Shown here piece by piece: positions 41,103 to 51,423 of a stretch of 64,000 bases of DNA. The DNA is taken from contig JASCIV010000006.1 of the NCBI GenBank assembly GCA_030374735.1, positions 1 through 64,000 of the forward strand, read 5' to 3'. Position numbers and translations under genes: made by a program. This stretch comes from Gracilaria caudata. Lineage: Eukaryota; Rhodophyta; Florideophyceae; Gracilariales; Gracilariaceae. Each line of letters starts with the position of its first letter. Within the stretch, counting starts at the first letter, position 1. The notes beneath the pieces were generated by a model. It was not told the DNA's origin and did no database searches. It was given only the letters and a program-made list of their open reading frames with translations.

Positions 41103-42002
41103 CACCGGCATCTCAACCACACTTATAGATACAAACGACAGGGTTTTGAAAAGCTTGAAGAACTATGAAAGCGCCAATCATCATGGTAGAGAGTGGCACT
41201 CAGAAGTGATACTGTGGCAGATGTATGTATGACACACCCCGTCTCTGCATCCGCTTGGATCACATTTGCTGGGAAAGTGGTTAATGTGCAACTGCAGGCT
41301 TGGTGTCTTAAATGATGAAGAACATTTTATATTAAGATGCCCTCGACGAACGATTTCAAGAACAATGTGCTTGCCTCCCCTTCGTGAGCGACAGGGGATA
41401 GTTGTTCTGATATCATCAAGAAATGACCCGAAAGAATAGTTGCCCTTCCAGCGAGAGAACACTTTTTTACATAGAAGTGCTCCATGCCAAGTTGGAATAA
41501 GGCTTGTGCGCTCGTAAAGAGAAAGAGAGAGAGAGAGAGAACTTATGATGTTCTTCGTTCTGAGAGTATGTTCTTCTTAGCAACCACAAATGCCGCATGA
41601 CAAGATGAACGCATGCACTTCTTAACATAAAAGAAGAACGAGAGGGCTCTTATGGGTATACGCAAGCAACGAATCAAAAGTTTACAGGTGCTTACGTACC
41701 CTCGTCGTAATTTGAGATAAGAGATATCGTTGTTGGGAAAGACCAATACGCAAGAAGGTTTTCTAATTTACAACTTCGGTACGTTCAGCACTGGACAGCA
41801 ACAAAGACAAAAACGAAGGCAGTGAGGCGAAAAGGCAAAGTTTTTCTTTTCTGGGACAGTGCCTGTGTGGTACTAGAAGATTAGAAAGTCAGACTATGAT
41901 TGGTCTTGGGAGTGTGCGATTGCGTATGTTTGCCAATGTCACCTTCGTTCGTGTGAGCAGACTACCGATGTTTACAAACGCTGCCCTTCTGTGTGAAAGG
42001 GT
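41103..42002. other. Intergenic region with LINE fragment and GA microsatellite
   Basis: Apart from the LINE tail at 41230-41450 there is a (GA)n run at about 41519-41541. No other gene is seen. The sequence to the right is downstream of the convergent MFS gene. Confidence 0.5.
41230..41450 (+). mobile_element. LINE 3' fragment with C-terminal zinc motif
   Basis: The frame reads MCNCRLGVLNDEEHFILRCP followed by RRTISRTMCLPPL and ends at a stop. C-x-C ... EEHFILRCP is the conserved cysteine-histidine motif at the C-terminus of many non-LTR retrotransposon polyproteins (CxxC...H-x4-C). No reverse transcriptase is left. It is unrelated in sequence to the RNase H remnant at 10 kb beyond this motif class. 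Confidence 0.65.
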
Positions 42003-43640
42003 TCAGCTATTCACGCTCACAAGTGCTGCTTTCTGTTCATGTGAGCGTTTTCTCAGGAGAGGCAAAACTAGCAGGGCCACTGCTATTGAACATCCGATTA
42101 CAATACCTTGCAAAGCTTCCCAACCAAACTGCCTGACACATAAAGACAACGGAAAACCAGCTAATGCGGCACCCGCATAAGCAGATAAGCCCACGAAACC
42201 GTTGCTAGTTCCTGCATAGCGTCGATCCACACACTCGGTGCTACACAACCCGACTAGTAACTGCTGTCCGTATAAACCAACCCCTGTCAGCGCATAAAGA
42301 ACCCACTGCAGCGGCATGAGAGCATTCGTCACCGGTGTCGCGAAAAACGCTGTGACGCACAAAGCGGTTAAGGCCACATATAGCAAAACTGCTTTGATTC
42401 GTTGTCCAATTGCTCCGGCTGATGCATTCCTTCTGACCAGCAGATCTGATAGCCATCCTGAAGTTACACTACCAAGTAAGCCTCCTACTTCAAGACCGGA
42501 CACCCGAAGACCTGCTTCAGCCAAACTGACTACTCCACGCGATTTCATGAGATAAAAGATTGTCCAACTCGTAAGCGCTTGTCGCACAATGTAAACGAAA
42601 AAGTACGCAGCTGCCAAAAGCCAAACAGAGCGCTCTTGAATGACTCCCTCCCGTAGCTGTTGTACAAAAGTGTCCCACGCAGAAGTCTTGTTTTTTGCCT
42701 TCTGCGGTGGGGGTAGTAAGGGTGTCGGAGGAAGTTTAGCGGCCTGTGGTGAATCTGAAATTGCGGAAAACGAAAGTCCAGCCATGGCGAAGGCCATCAA
42801 GGACGGTAGAAGCATTCCAAATTGCCAACCGTACTTTGCAGCTGTGGCACCCACAATAACTGGAGATATTGCTCCACCAACGTTGAGACTAACGTTGAGC
42901 AGACCCCAGTACGTTCCTCGTTCGGAACGTGAAAACCAAACAGAAAGAAGCTTTGCACAGGCTGGAAAGCCCACACTGGACACGAGGCCATTCAACGCCC
43001 AGAGCACCGCAAAGAAAGTAACGGAGTTGCCAGCAGCAAACATTGCATTGCACAACGCTGCGAGCAGAAGGCCGATGGAAAGCATTATTCTCGGCGAACG
43101 CAAATCGGCAGCCATGCCTCCAAAGAGTTTCGAAACTCCATAGGTAGCAGGGAAACAAGAAGAAATAAGACCTATTTGCTGAAGCGATAGGTTGAGCTTT
43201 TCTTGCATAATGGGAGCAGCGAACGGAAAGCTGAATCGAGTTATGTAGTATGTAGCATACGCCAAAAGCATGGTTACAAAGATGCGTAGGCGCACCGATT
43301 TGTACACATGTGGTATCGACGCTTTTGATGGTGGCGATACCTTTCTGACCTGGCCTGCACGACGATCAGATGGGAACGATTTCGCAGTGCCGGAAACTAG
43401 TACTCGCATGCGCTTCGTTTCATTAACTGTCCGACTCCTTCCTGGTGGCAGGGACCTCCTCCATCGGGTTTTTGATATCAAAGAGTAATTGTTCCGAAGC
43501 GGAAAACTGCTAATGAAAGCAAACATTGTAGCCGAGCACTTCTGCATCCGATATAAGCGGCTTTGAGGGTATGTGAACCGACAGACGAAATGAGAACGAC
43601 AGAGCTCCTGAGGGAAACAATGGTGCTGAGGACATGACAT
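42003..43640 (-). CDS. MFS organophosphate:phosphate antiporter (GlpT/SLC37-like)
   Basis: A 545-residue ATG frame with about 12 membrane helices. After a long basic N-terminus the first helix is FVTMLLAYATYYITRFSFPF, typical of the GlpT/UhpT/SLC37 family. The loop 2-3 motif GVSKLFGGMAADLRSPRIML follows, and a large cytosolic loop (PPTPLLPPPQKAKNK) separates the halves. Members exchange glycerol-3-phosphate or glucose-6-phosphate for phosphate. The 90-residue N-terminus is unusually long and could target an organelle; an internal start at 43547 (MQKCSATMFAFISSFP) is possible. No intron. The substrate cannot be told from sequence. Confidence 0.82.
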   Translation of the reverse strand: MSCPQHHCFPQELCRSHFVCRFTYPQSRLYRMQKCSATMFAFISSFPLRNNYSLISKTRWRRSLPPGRSRTVNETKRMRVLVSGTAKSFPSDRRAGQVRKVSPPSKASIPHVYKSVRLRIFVTMLLAYATYYITRFSFPFAAPIMQEKLNLSLQQIGLISSCFPATYGVSKLFGGMAADLRSPRIMLSIGLLLAALCNAMFAAGNSVTFFAVLWALNGLVSSVGFPACAKLLSVWFSRSERGTYWGLLNVSLNVGGAISPVIVGATAAKYGWQFGMLLPSLMAFAMAGLSFSAISDSPQAAKLPPTPLLPPPQKAKNKTSAWDTFVQQLREGVIQERSVWLLAAAYFFVYIVRQALTSWTIFYLMKSRGVVSLAEAGLRVSGLEVGGLLGSVTSGWLSDLLVRRNASAGAIGQRIKAVLLYVALTALCVTAFFATPVTNALMPLQWVLYALTGVGLYGQQLLVGLCSTECVDRRYAGTSNGFVGLSAYAGAALAGFPLSLCVRQFGWEALQGIVIGCSIAVALLVLPLLRKRSHEQKAALVSVNS

Positions 43641-44201
43641 CAGCTACAGCTCAATTCGATGAATGGCCATTGAAACATACAACACAACCTTTCCTACTTG
43701 GAAAGGATTCGGCATTGTTGATACTGATTCAGTATTGGCTGCCTCATGTGCAACGTCAGGGAATGTGCTCCATGAACTTGTGGCCAAGAAGATGCGAGCG
43801 CCACCACCTTCGTATTACGAAGTTCGCATAAAACAAACTTCATCCTCCTCGCAGACAATTTTTTTTCACATCCGTGTTGCCAAAATTCAACCATGTCAAG
43901 TTTTATTTATAGGCTGCAGAATTCGTTGCGATCGTGCGTTCGGGACGATTCGCACAAACTTTGAGTCATAATTTCTGAGGGAAGACAGAAAACGAAACGA
44001 CTGCAGCAGGCACGAGCACGTCGAAAGGAACGAGCCCACACCAAAATATTGCTCTGCTCATGTAGTGTGCTCTGGGGACAAAAGCTCCATAAGCGTGGAG
44101 CAAGTTTTGTTTGTTCGAGGTCAAACTTCACTTGCCGTTCGCTCCGGATTTAGAGCCAAGCGTCCAACCGATCAAACGAATGAGATTCTACATGCTATCT
44201 G
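43641..44201 (+). other. Divergent region with a possible small spliced gene
   Basis: An ATG at 43663 opens MAIETYNTTFPTWKGFGIVD, then GNVLHELVAKKMRAPPPSYYE, which recalls the first helix and loop of a double-stranded-RNA-binding domain. A pyrimidine-rich acceptor (TTTTATTTATAG) is at about 43911, and further open sequence runs to 44203. I could not assemble a convincing product. It may instead be only promoter between the MFS and HDAC genes. Confidence 0.25.
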
Positions 44202-45553
44202 ATGCAAGAAGACAAACAAATGAGTAATTCTCTCGAAGAACGACAATGTAGTAGCCTGAGAGGATGTCATTCAGACCAGCTGTGCAGAGTTGTTTACGTT
44301 CCGCCGTCAAATTCTTTTGAAGCACTCGACTCATGCTCAAAACACGGAAATAGGTCAGCTGTAGTACATTCTCTAATTCGCTCCTGTGGATTAGAAGGTT
44401 TATGTGATGTGCAGCCACTTCGTCCGGCAACTCTGTCGGAGGCGCTTTTAGCACACAGTCGCCATTATCTCACTGTCCTGCGCGCTTCTTCTGCCCGATA
44501 TCCCCGCGAAATAGATGAGGACCTGAACTTTTTGGAACTCGACGATTTCGACTTTGGAAGTGAAGAGGAAGAACAGATGCTACTGGAAGAAGTTGGACTC
44601 GTCGACGACTGTCCAGCTTTTCCTGGCGTTTGGGAACTTGCGTTACTCACTGTTGGGGGGGCAGTAGTTGCTGCTCTGGGACTCTTTACCAGTCACGCTA
44701 AGGTCGCGTGTTGGTTCGACGGAGGTCGCCACCATGCTATGTCTGATTCTGCGCACGGATATTGCTATTGTAATGATTAGCACCTTTCTTTCACGACAAC
44801 GCTGCAGAATTCCACCTCGTACTAACCGTCTCTCTGAGAATTTCAGTGAATGATGTGGTCGTCGCTTGCAAGGTTCTACTTTCTCAACCAGGAATCTCTC
44901 GCGTACTATACGTCGACATAGATATTCACCACGGAGACGGAGTAGAAGAAACGTTTCTCTACGACGATGGGGTCACAACCGTTTCATTTCATCTAGCCGA
45001 GAGAGGATTCTATCCAGGAACTGGTAATGATATTCTGCCAAGGCAGACTCCAGCAACTTGCAGTGCACTTCGTGTTCCTCTTCGTCGCGGAATCAGAAAT
45101 GAAGCCTACATAGAACTATTTGTCAAAGTTATGAACACGGTTAAAAATTTTCGACAGCCAGATGTTGTCGTTCTCCAGTGCGGCAGTGATGGTGTAGCAG
45201 GCGATCCATTAGGTGGTTTCAATTTGACTGGCAAAGCTTATAGTGCGTGCGTGAAACACCTACTTGGCTGGAATATTCCCGTTTTAATCCTAGGAGGTGG
45301 GGGTTATGACCCTGCGAATTCTGCAAGAGTATGGACAGATGTGCTGCAAACATGCATTGAACATGTTGCGAAAACGAATGAACAGCCAGATGGCCTAATG
45401 CATGTCACCCGGGACATACCATTACATGACGATTACTTCGATCTCTACGGACCTACTTTCACTAGAGACATTAAGCCGATCCTCATGGGTAACGAGAACA
45501 CAGATGAATCTTTGGGATGGATCTCCACTTGCATAAAGAATATGCTCTCGTGA
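44202..45553 (+). CDS. Zinc-dependent histone deacetylase (class I-like), two exons
   Basis: Exon 1 is 44202-44769 and exon 2 is 44847-45553, with a 77-nt intron (GTAATG...ACTAAC...TTTCAG, phase 1). The join restores GYCYLNDVVVA. The 424-residue product keeps the catalytic set: H177-H178 in GGRHHAMSD, zinc ligands D215 and H217 in YVDIDIHHGDGVEE, the later Asp in GSDGVAGDP, and Tyr in LGGGGYD. It is closest in layout to HDAC8, being short with no long tail. An acidic insertion (about residues 103-136, EIDEDLNFLELDDFDFGSEE) sits before the catalytic core. It should deacetylate lysines in histones or other proteins. Confidence 0.92.
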
Positions 45554-46087
45554 AAGTCATCGTTGAAAAGAAAAAGCTATCGTAGACGTCAAAGATGCAC
45601 GATGACAGAAGACAGGATTTGCAGTTTCATAGCTATGTTGCTAAGAGCAGATCCCAGTAAAGACTCCTTGAGCGGGTTGTGTCCGTGGCATTGCGATTTT
45701 TGGTGCCCGATATAGCAGATAGCTGATAGTGCACGTAACCTTTATCGCAGATGAGGACAAACGACGCAAAGATTTGGAGCGAATTTCATAATAGATTCCT
45801 GACATGGGTAGGAATCCTCAACAAGCACCCTTAAAACAAATTGGAACGCATACGTTACACATTCGATTCAACAACGCACCCATTTCTTCATTTCGCTCTT
45901 CTCTTGAAGAAAGGAACAGACTCAGGACTACGACAGCTCATATGCTACCTGTATTAACTGAAAGAGTAGTGAATTTCAGAGTTTAGTTAGTGGTTCAGAG
46001 GTAAGGCCACCAGCTCCATTCGCTTCATTCGGATGCTCCGCCGGTTCAAAACTGCGAAGCAGCAGTAATGTTGAGCGAGCTATGATC
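45554..46087. other. Intergenic, convergent 3' region
   Basis: No supported gene; a 60-codon frame at 45804 is random-looking. Confidence 0.5.
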
Positions 46088-47689
46088 TCAAGAGCCATCA
46101 GTAGAAGATTCTTCCTCAAAGAGAGGTGCAAGCATGTCAATAGCACTCGAAGGAAGTTCGTCAGAGTCCTTCGCGGTGAAGACACGACCGCTCTGAAAGG
46201 GCCGAACGCGCATAATGTGGGCCTGCTTCGCTTTGTCTGGATCATACGTCTGTTTCATCTCTTCCGCGTAGGGCACTTGCATACGGGAATCCTGTCCAAA
46301 GGGTGCCAACAAAAGTGTGTGGAAGGCGAAAGCAATTGGTGCGCGAATGGATGGAACATAGTTCCCTTGCAGTCGAGCCAACTGCAGTCTTTCCGTTGCG
46401 TCGTCTCGCATATGGTTGACTAGCTCTTGACGCTCATTATCGAAACGACAACTGCTCAATTTAGGGCGAAGCGCCTCTGCATTCTCGATGAAATACCTCT
46501 CGGCTTCGCTCACAGCTCCCCTTACATGCTTTTCCACTTTGTCCGTGATTCTAATTCTTGCAAGCTTTCCACGGAAAAACTGGTAAGCGTTCTCTCGAAC
46601 TTTCAGAATCTGTTTGGCAAACAAAGCATATGAATCAGAGAGAAGTCGAGATTTGAGCTCTTCCCGCTTTCGTTGGTAAGCTTTGGATGTTCTGTAAGCA
46701 ACAGCATCCTTATCGAACACCGCCAGCGTTCTCTCTATATATTGATCATTCTCTTCGCCAAAGCTCGGAATGATTCGACCAGCATCCACTTGGGTCTTCC
46801 AGTGCTTAGTTGAGATGCGGTATTTATCAAGAACACTTTTCATGATCGCGTTGCAAGCAAAAGTGGCCGTAAGCTCTCGGTCTTCCGGAAGATCGGAAGT
46901 TGATTCGTCTGAGAGAGCGTTCTGGACTTTCGCAGCAATGTCTGAAAATCGTTGGGGTGTCATACCCGCATCAGCGTACTTATTGTTTGCTTCTCGTAGT
47001 AAAGCACCGAGCTTGTTCGCCGCCGCTTGATAATCAGCCTCACAGTGCTTCTCATTAGGAAGCGTACAGACCTGGAGATCAAACAAATCTGAGAATTGGG
47101 TAGCAGTGTAACCGGAAGGAAGTTCAATATCTTCGTATGCGGCTGAGAGCTGGTCCAAAAGGGCTTGTTCCAATTCGGCTTGGTCGATTTGGTCAGTTTC
47201 ATAGTCGCGCACAGCTATAATGAAGAGGCGTCTGGTTGGAAGAAGAGGTGCTACTCCTGATACACGAAGCACAAGACTGCGCTCAATGGCACCCATAATC
47301 TGACCAATACCTGAGGAGGAAGGTCTAACAAGATCGTGCATACGAACACTGAGCAAAATGACACCCGAAAGTGCGGCCGCAAGCGTCATTGAGTCTCCAC
47401 ATGAGGAACGGACGGAACTCTCACGAAGACCATCCAAAGTTATGAGCAGTGGGCCGTTCGATATGGCACCAGCACATAGAACATGCTCATCACGCGCAGA
47501 TGACTTGCGCGACTGTTTTGCCACTGGTTTGGAAAGATCGGGTGCCGGGATGGAGATGTTGACATCTAGGGCAGTGGCAAGCAGTCCGGAGACTGAAGCA
47601 TTGCGAGGAGAAGTGGCAAATACGGTAGCGAAGGCCTCTTCGGCGATGGCCGCCGCAGCTTGCAGTCCATTGATTGTGGGACCTGCCAT
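46088..47689 (-). CDS. RHD3/SEY1-like dynamin-superfamily protein with degenerate P-loop
   Basis: A 533-residue protein from the ATG at 47689; in-frame ATGs exist upstream but that sequence is compositionally odd. The N-terminal part aligns with the GTPase fold of RHD3/Sey1/GBP: GPLLITLDGLRESS takes the place of the switch/G3 segment (usually DxEGTDGRER), GVILLSVRMHDL corresponds to DIVLINMWCHDI, and LFIIAVRDYETD holds the RD motif. The expected GxxxxGKS P-loop is not seen; the matching stretch reads SPRNASVSGLLATAL. The second half is long and helical with no obvious membrane hairpin. It may be a pseudo-GTPase. The family fuses ER tubules; this member may do something else. Confidence 0.5.
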   Translation of the reverse strand: MAGPTINGLQAAAAIAEEAFATVFATSPRNASVSGLLATALDVNISIPAPDLSKPVAKQSRKSSARDEHVLCAGAISNGPLLITLDGLRESSVRSSCGDSMTLAAALSGVILLSVRMHDLVRPSSSGIGQIMGAIERSLVLRVSGVAPLLPTRRLFIIAVRDYETDQIDQAELEQALLDQLSAAYEDIELPSGYTATQFSDLFDLQVCTLPNEKHCEADYQAAANKLGALLREANNKYADAGMTPQRFSDIAAKVQNALSDESTSDLPEDRELTATFACNAIMKSVLDKYRISTKHWKTQVDAGRIIPSFGEENDQYIERTLAVFDKDAVAYRTSKAYQRKREELKSRLLSDSYALFAKQILKVRENAYQFFRGKLARIRITDKVEKHVRGAVSEAERYFIENAEALRPKLSSCRFDNERQELVNHMRDDATERLQLARLQGNYVPSIRAPIAFAFHTLLLAPFGQDSRMQVPYAEEMKQTYDPDKAKQAHIMRVRPFQSGRVFTAKDSDELPSSAIDMLAPLFEEESSTDGS

Positions 47690-48408
47690 ATGGGATGGGG
47701 GGACAGCGGAAGGGGATGAAGGCGAGCGTAAGAAGAGTGAAGAGAGGCCTAGAAGCAAGCGGCGATGGTGCCAGGAAGGTGGGGGGCTCAGACCGAGCTC
47801 GGGGGAGGCAGCGTAGACCCAATCTCCCGTGGGGCAACGCAAAATTTGGCAAGTGCTCTTCGACCGCGGAGTTGGGATCAGCGGGCGGCCGTGGTGCCGC
47901 ACAGCTGTGCTGTAATAGAGGACAGAGGGCATCAACAGCTCACAAGGATTGTTGCCCATATGATCTCCGCTCCACAGCGCAAAATGTATCAATTTAGAGG
48001 AAATTTGGCGGCCCATTTCGCACCAGGCAGTCCGTTCAGCGAGAGAGCGTACAAAACAATGCAAAAGATACCGCGCCTTCCCTCGGTAAATGTGATCGTT
48101 GCCGACTGTACGACGGTACCTACCCCTGGAGCTGAGAGGGAAGTTGAGGTTCGGGCTGCCCGAGAACGAACTTCTTGCACTTACTGGACCTGTTTTCAAG
48201 ATGGAGATGGCTGCTACAACATTCTAAGGAACGGCGTACGTAACTGGCTTCGCAAGAGCTGTGCTGCAACATGTGTTTAAGTGTTTTAAGATCGCGCTAT
48301 GAACAAAGATTAGGCAAGGCTCGGTGTCTACCGCTGTGTCCGGGTTTACTGACGTAGTGAAAACTCTTTTCAACCAATGCTCTCCGCAAATCACCGACGC
48401 AAGGCTTC
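47690..48408. promoter_or_regulatory. Upstream region of the RHD3-like gene
   Basis: Holds TACGACGGTA at 48109-48118. The minus-strand frame of the RHD3-like gene stays open to 48199 (with ATGs at residues 62, 81 and 90 of that frame), so the true start could lie here. Confidence 0.35.
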
Positions 48409-48926
48409 TCAGCCGTCGCAAGACCTCTGCATTGAAAGCAAGAAAAGAAAATCAAAACGTTAGCAAGCACGCATCTCTCATAAGAGGCAACTGTTAAACT
48501 CGGTAAGCGGCATGCCGAATGATTCACACGCACCTTAAAGAAATCCGGGAACGGGCCGTACTCCTTAAGGTTCGGCTGACTAAAACTTCCCTTGGTTCCG
48601 GTGATGACTACACCCCTGCCGTCACCACTGGGCCACGATACATCAGAAGGTGGTACCGGTTTTTCGGGCTGGAACTCGAACGGGTCGGAATAATCAAACA
48701 GTGGTTCGGTCGTCTTGTCCACTAGAGCGAACTGCTGCACGACCTTGTTCTCCACTCGAACACCTTCTTCGCCATCGAAACTAATGAACGGTGCGCGGTT
48801 ACGCGCGTAAAGCGGGTAATTTTCATTAACAACTGCTTCGGCGCGGCTGGACATGCGTGGACAAGTCTGGCGCTTTTGGGCCCGCAGTGACGGTAACGAT
48901 GGGCGTGCAACGAAAGCAGACTTCAT
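48409..48926 (-). CDS. Putative plastid-targeted protein, unknown, two exons
   Basis: Exon 1 is 48926-48534 (131 codons). A donor GTGCGT follows FPDFFK, and an acceptor TTTCAATGCAG at 48427 gives a short exon 2 (RSCDG, stop), for 136 residues. Using an AG two bases further on would give a longer tail of 65 residues in another frame. The N-terminus (MKSAFVARPSLPSLRAQKRQ) has Phe at position 5 and basic/serine character, so plastid import is likely. The mature part (YPLYARNRAPFISFDGEEGV, WPSGDGRGVVITGTKGSFS) is conserved-looking, but I do not recognise it. It is divergent from the next gene; the starts are 80 bp apart. Confidence 0.5.
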
Positions 48927-49005
48927 TCTGGATAGAAAACCTCCAGATGAGCCTTATACCTTTCTAAAGAACGCTTCGAACACAGACCCACAGTCGTTTT
49001 GAAAA

Positions 49006-49525
49006 ATGTTCAAGAGAAGCGGTATCCGAAGAGGAGCAGAAGCATCTACCTTCGGTAATCAGGTGGCCTTTCAGTCGCTGCGATGCTGCCGTTCTTATCA
49101 AGACCCCCACGCCGAAATGACCCCCGCGGATTTGTGCAATTTGTGCGGCAACAAAAGGCGCACAGCAAAAATCTGCCGAAATAGTTCATTGGCGCAGCTC
49201 ATTGATCTCCGATGCACCTCGCACAGTATCCCTCAGGATACCCTTCGTAGAACGCTACAGGTTCTAACATTACAAAGACCCGAAGATTGAGCTGTTCATT
49301 GCTGCGAAGTTCGCAGTGCGAACAGTCGATGTCATGTCGTTCGGGAATGTGCTTTTACCGTTCGTACCAAGAGACGTGATCGACATTGCCAATGACCCGG
49401 AACAAAAGATATCAGAAGGATTCAGCGTCAGCGGGCTGTGGATCGATAGAATAACCTATCCTTTAGCACACACCCACGAACGTTCAAAACTACGGAACTT
49501 CATTGCTGAAGACAACCAGATGTGA
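49006..49525 (+). CDS. Small protein of unknown function, possibly two exons
   Basis: An ATG frame at 49006 runs to codon 94. A second frame (from about 49278 to the stop at 49525) reads KIELFIAAKFAVRTVDVMSF then GNVLLPFVPRDVIDIANDPE. They can be joined by a 52-nt intron (49226-49277, GTATCC...TCTAAC...CAAAG, phase 1), giving about 156 residues. The first part has CNLCGNKRRTAKIC, a possible zinc site. The intron is shorter than others here and its donor is weak, so the model is provisional. No family recognised. Confidence 0.35.
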
Positions 49526-49572
49526 CCTCGTCTATCACTTGCGCTTACAAAAACTTTATAAAAAGAGAGTTT

Positions 49573-51423
49573 CTACCGCACACCGTACTTTCTTTGGAAC
49601 CTTCTAATCGAATCATCCAATTGCTTAAGTTTCTTGATTCCTGAATCCTTCAAGGCAGTCCTCAACGTTTGTAGGCGCCGCAACAACAGTAAGGGATGGT
49701 GCTGACGAAATTGCGGTGATAATGGCCCACTCTCACTGACTTCTTCCAAGTGCTTCTCTGCCAAAGTAAGTGCCGCAGATAAGTTCCCGTCACCTACATG
49801 CGTCCCCATAGCGAACGCAACAGAGCGCATGTCATGTCTAACACCCCCTTGCTGCATGATTTCAATCAGTCTTTCCAGTTGTTCTACGTCACAACACAAT
49901 TCTAGTGCACCCATGACCGTACAGATATGCCCGATTCTTACATTCAACGCTGGATGCACTTCAGGTGAAACCACAAGACCTTCTAGCACATCTACTGCTT
50001 CCTTAAGCCTGTAGCTTCTTGTCTTCACTCGTAGGTAATTACCAACCATCATATTCTTTGCGGCACGTGATAGACTTCCAACCTTCGGTATTCTGTAATG
50101 CTTCATGTATAACTCCCATAACAAATCGGCTTTCTTGTTAATCTCTTCAAGCTTTCCGTTTGTGGACACTTCGTCCACGATATCTGCAGGCATCAGTTGC
50201 AGATAATTTCCATAGCCAGCCATCAAATTTCCAAATGCTTCTTCTCCAGGCACCCCAGAAGCTTGGGTTTGCCCAACTTCGTAAAATAAACTTTCAGCCC
50301 TTTCAATAAGTCCCACAGATGTAAGGGCCATTAGCGCAGTTGTCATAAACTTTGTTGATGGATGCTTCGCCATGTCCACTATTTCTTTGATTCTTTCCTT
50401 GTTCACCATAGCTCGAGCATCTCTGCTAGTCAGAGATAACAAAATTGACCCAAGAGTCATTTCGCTTGGCTTCACACCTTTTTCAACGGCTGTGTCGAAT
50501 AGCCATTCTGCTTCTTTCCATCGATTGAGTCCTCGCAAAGAGTCAATGGTAAGATGAAGCAGAGAGTCTGTCATTCCAACTCCTTGCCGCATCGCGACGT
50601 CTACAACCGCAACAGCCGTCTCAGCTCTTCCAACTTTTGTCAATGCTTTCATTAGAACGCCCCACGCAAGAGTGTCTCGTCCCAAACCAAGATCACTCAG
50701 AATACCAACAAGCTTTCCGTTATCGTTGGCAAAACTTTCGTTCGGAAATTGCATAACTTGAAGTGCTCTGTCATACCATCCCCGTGAAGTGAATGACATG
50801 GCCAAAAACGTCCTAGCTATGCACACTAATCGACTTGTCCGAGTTGGATGATCCTGAGGTAGTGATTGTAATATTGCGAGCACATGTTCAGCTCCTTCAT
50901 ATTCTTCAGCGGAAATGCAGACTTCGATAACCGTGATGGCGGCTCTCGCCGATAGCACGTAACCTTTGTGACTAATTTCAGCAACGATGTTCAACGCGTG
51001 CTCAGCGGTCCCTTGCATTCGACATTGTTCTAATCGTTCCCTCCAATTGGCATCCTCTTTCTCCGTAATTCTTGAGCCATTTACGGTAACTGCCATTGCA
51101 TCAGCCCAAAGTTTCGACCGGCGACGTGATTCACCTTCGTAAACAAGAGCATCGTAAAGATCGGATGGTTTCACTGCCCGCTTTTTGCTATCCTTTGGAA
51201 GTGCCTCAGGAATTGATACCGGTGGTGCTTCAACGGCGTTTTCTCGTTCACATAATATTGTTTTCGTCAGTGCGGGAACAACGTCTTCTCGAGTTGCAGT
51301 ACATTGACGCGGGGATTGTGAAAACACCGTCCTGCACGCGAAGATTCTGTTTGAAAATCGGTTGGGAACAAGTGAGTCGCACGCAATTGCGAAGCGAAAT
51401 AGTGAAAATCGACTTCCGTTCAT
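49573..51423 (-). CDS. PPR-like organellar RNA-binding protein
   Basis: A 616-residue ATG frame. The N-terminus (MNGSRFSLFRFAIACDSLVP) is arginine/serine/phenylalanine-rich, like a mitochondrial or plastid presequence. The body is a series of about 35-residue helical pairs: TLAWGVLMKALTKVGRAETA, LLHLTIDSLRGLNRWKEAEW and KFMTTALMALTSVGLIERAE are typical pentatricopeptide repeats, at about residues 250-400. The C-terminus is helical and basic with no added catalytic domain. PPR proteins bind organelle transcripts and affect processing, stability or translation; the target cannot be inferred. Confidence 0.72.
   Translation of the reverse strand: MNGSRFSLFRFAIACDSLVPNRFSNRIFACRTVFSQSPRQCTATREDVVPALTKTILCERENAVEAPPVSIPEALPKDSKKRAVKPSDLYDALVYEGESRRRSKLWADAMAVTVNGSRITEKEDANWRERLEQCRMQGTAEHALNIVAEISHKGYVLSARAAITVIEVCISAEEYEGAEHVLAILQSLPQDHPTRTSRLVCIARTFLAMSFTSRGWYDRALQVMQFPNESFANDNGKLVGILSDLGLGRDTLAWGVLMKALTKVGRAETAVAVVDVAMRQGVGMTDSLLHLTIDSLRGLNRWKEAEWLFDTAVEKGVKPSEMTLGSILLSLTSRDARAMVNKERIKEIVDMAKHPSTKFMTTALMALTSVGLIERAESLFYEVGQTQASGVPGEEAFGNLMAGYGNYLQLMPADIVDEVSTNGKLEEINKKADLLWELYMKHYRIPKVGSLSRAAKNMMVGNYLRVKTRSYRLKEAVDVLEGLVVSPEVHPALNVRIGHICTVMGALELCCDVEQLERLIEIMQQGGVRHDMRSVAFAMGTHVGDGNLSAALTLAEKHLEEVSESGPLSPQFRQHHPLLLLRRLQTLRTALKDSGIKKLKQLDDSIRRFQRKYGVR

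Noticed and set aside
42640..43143. 167-codon plus-strand frame
   Set aside because: It is antisense to the well-supported MFS transporter gene.
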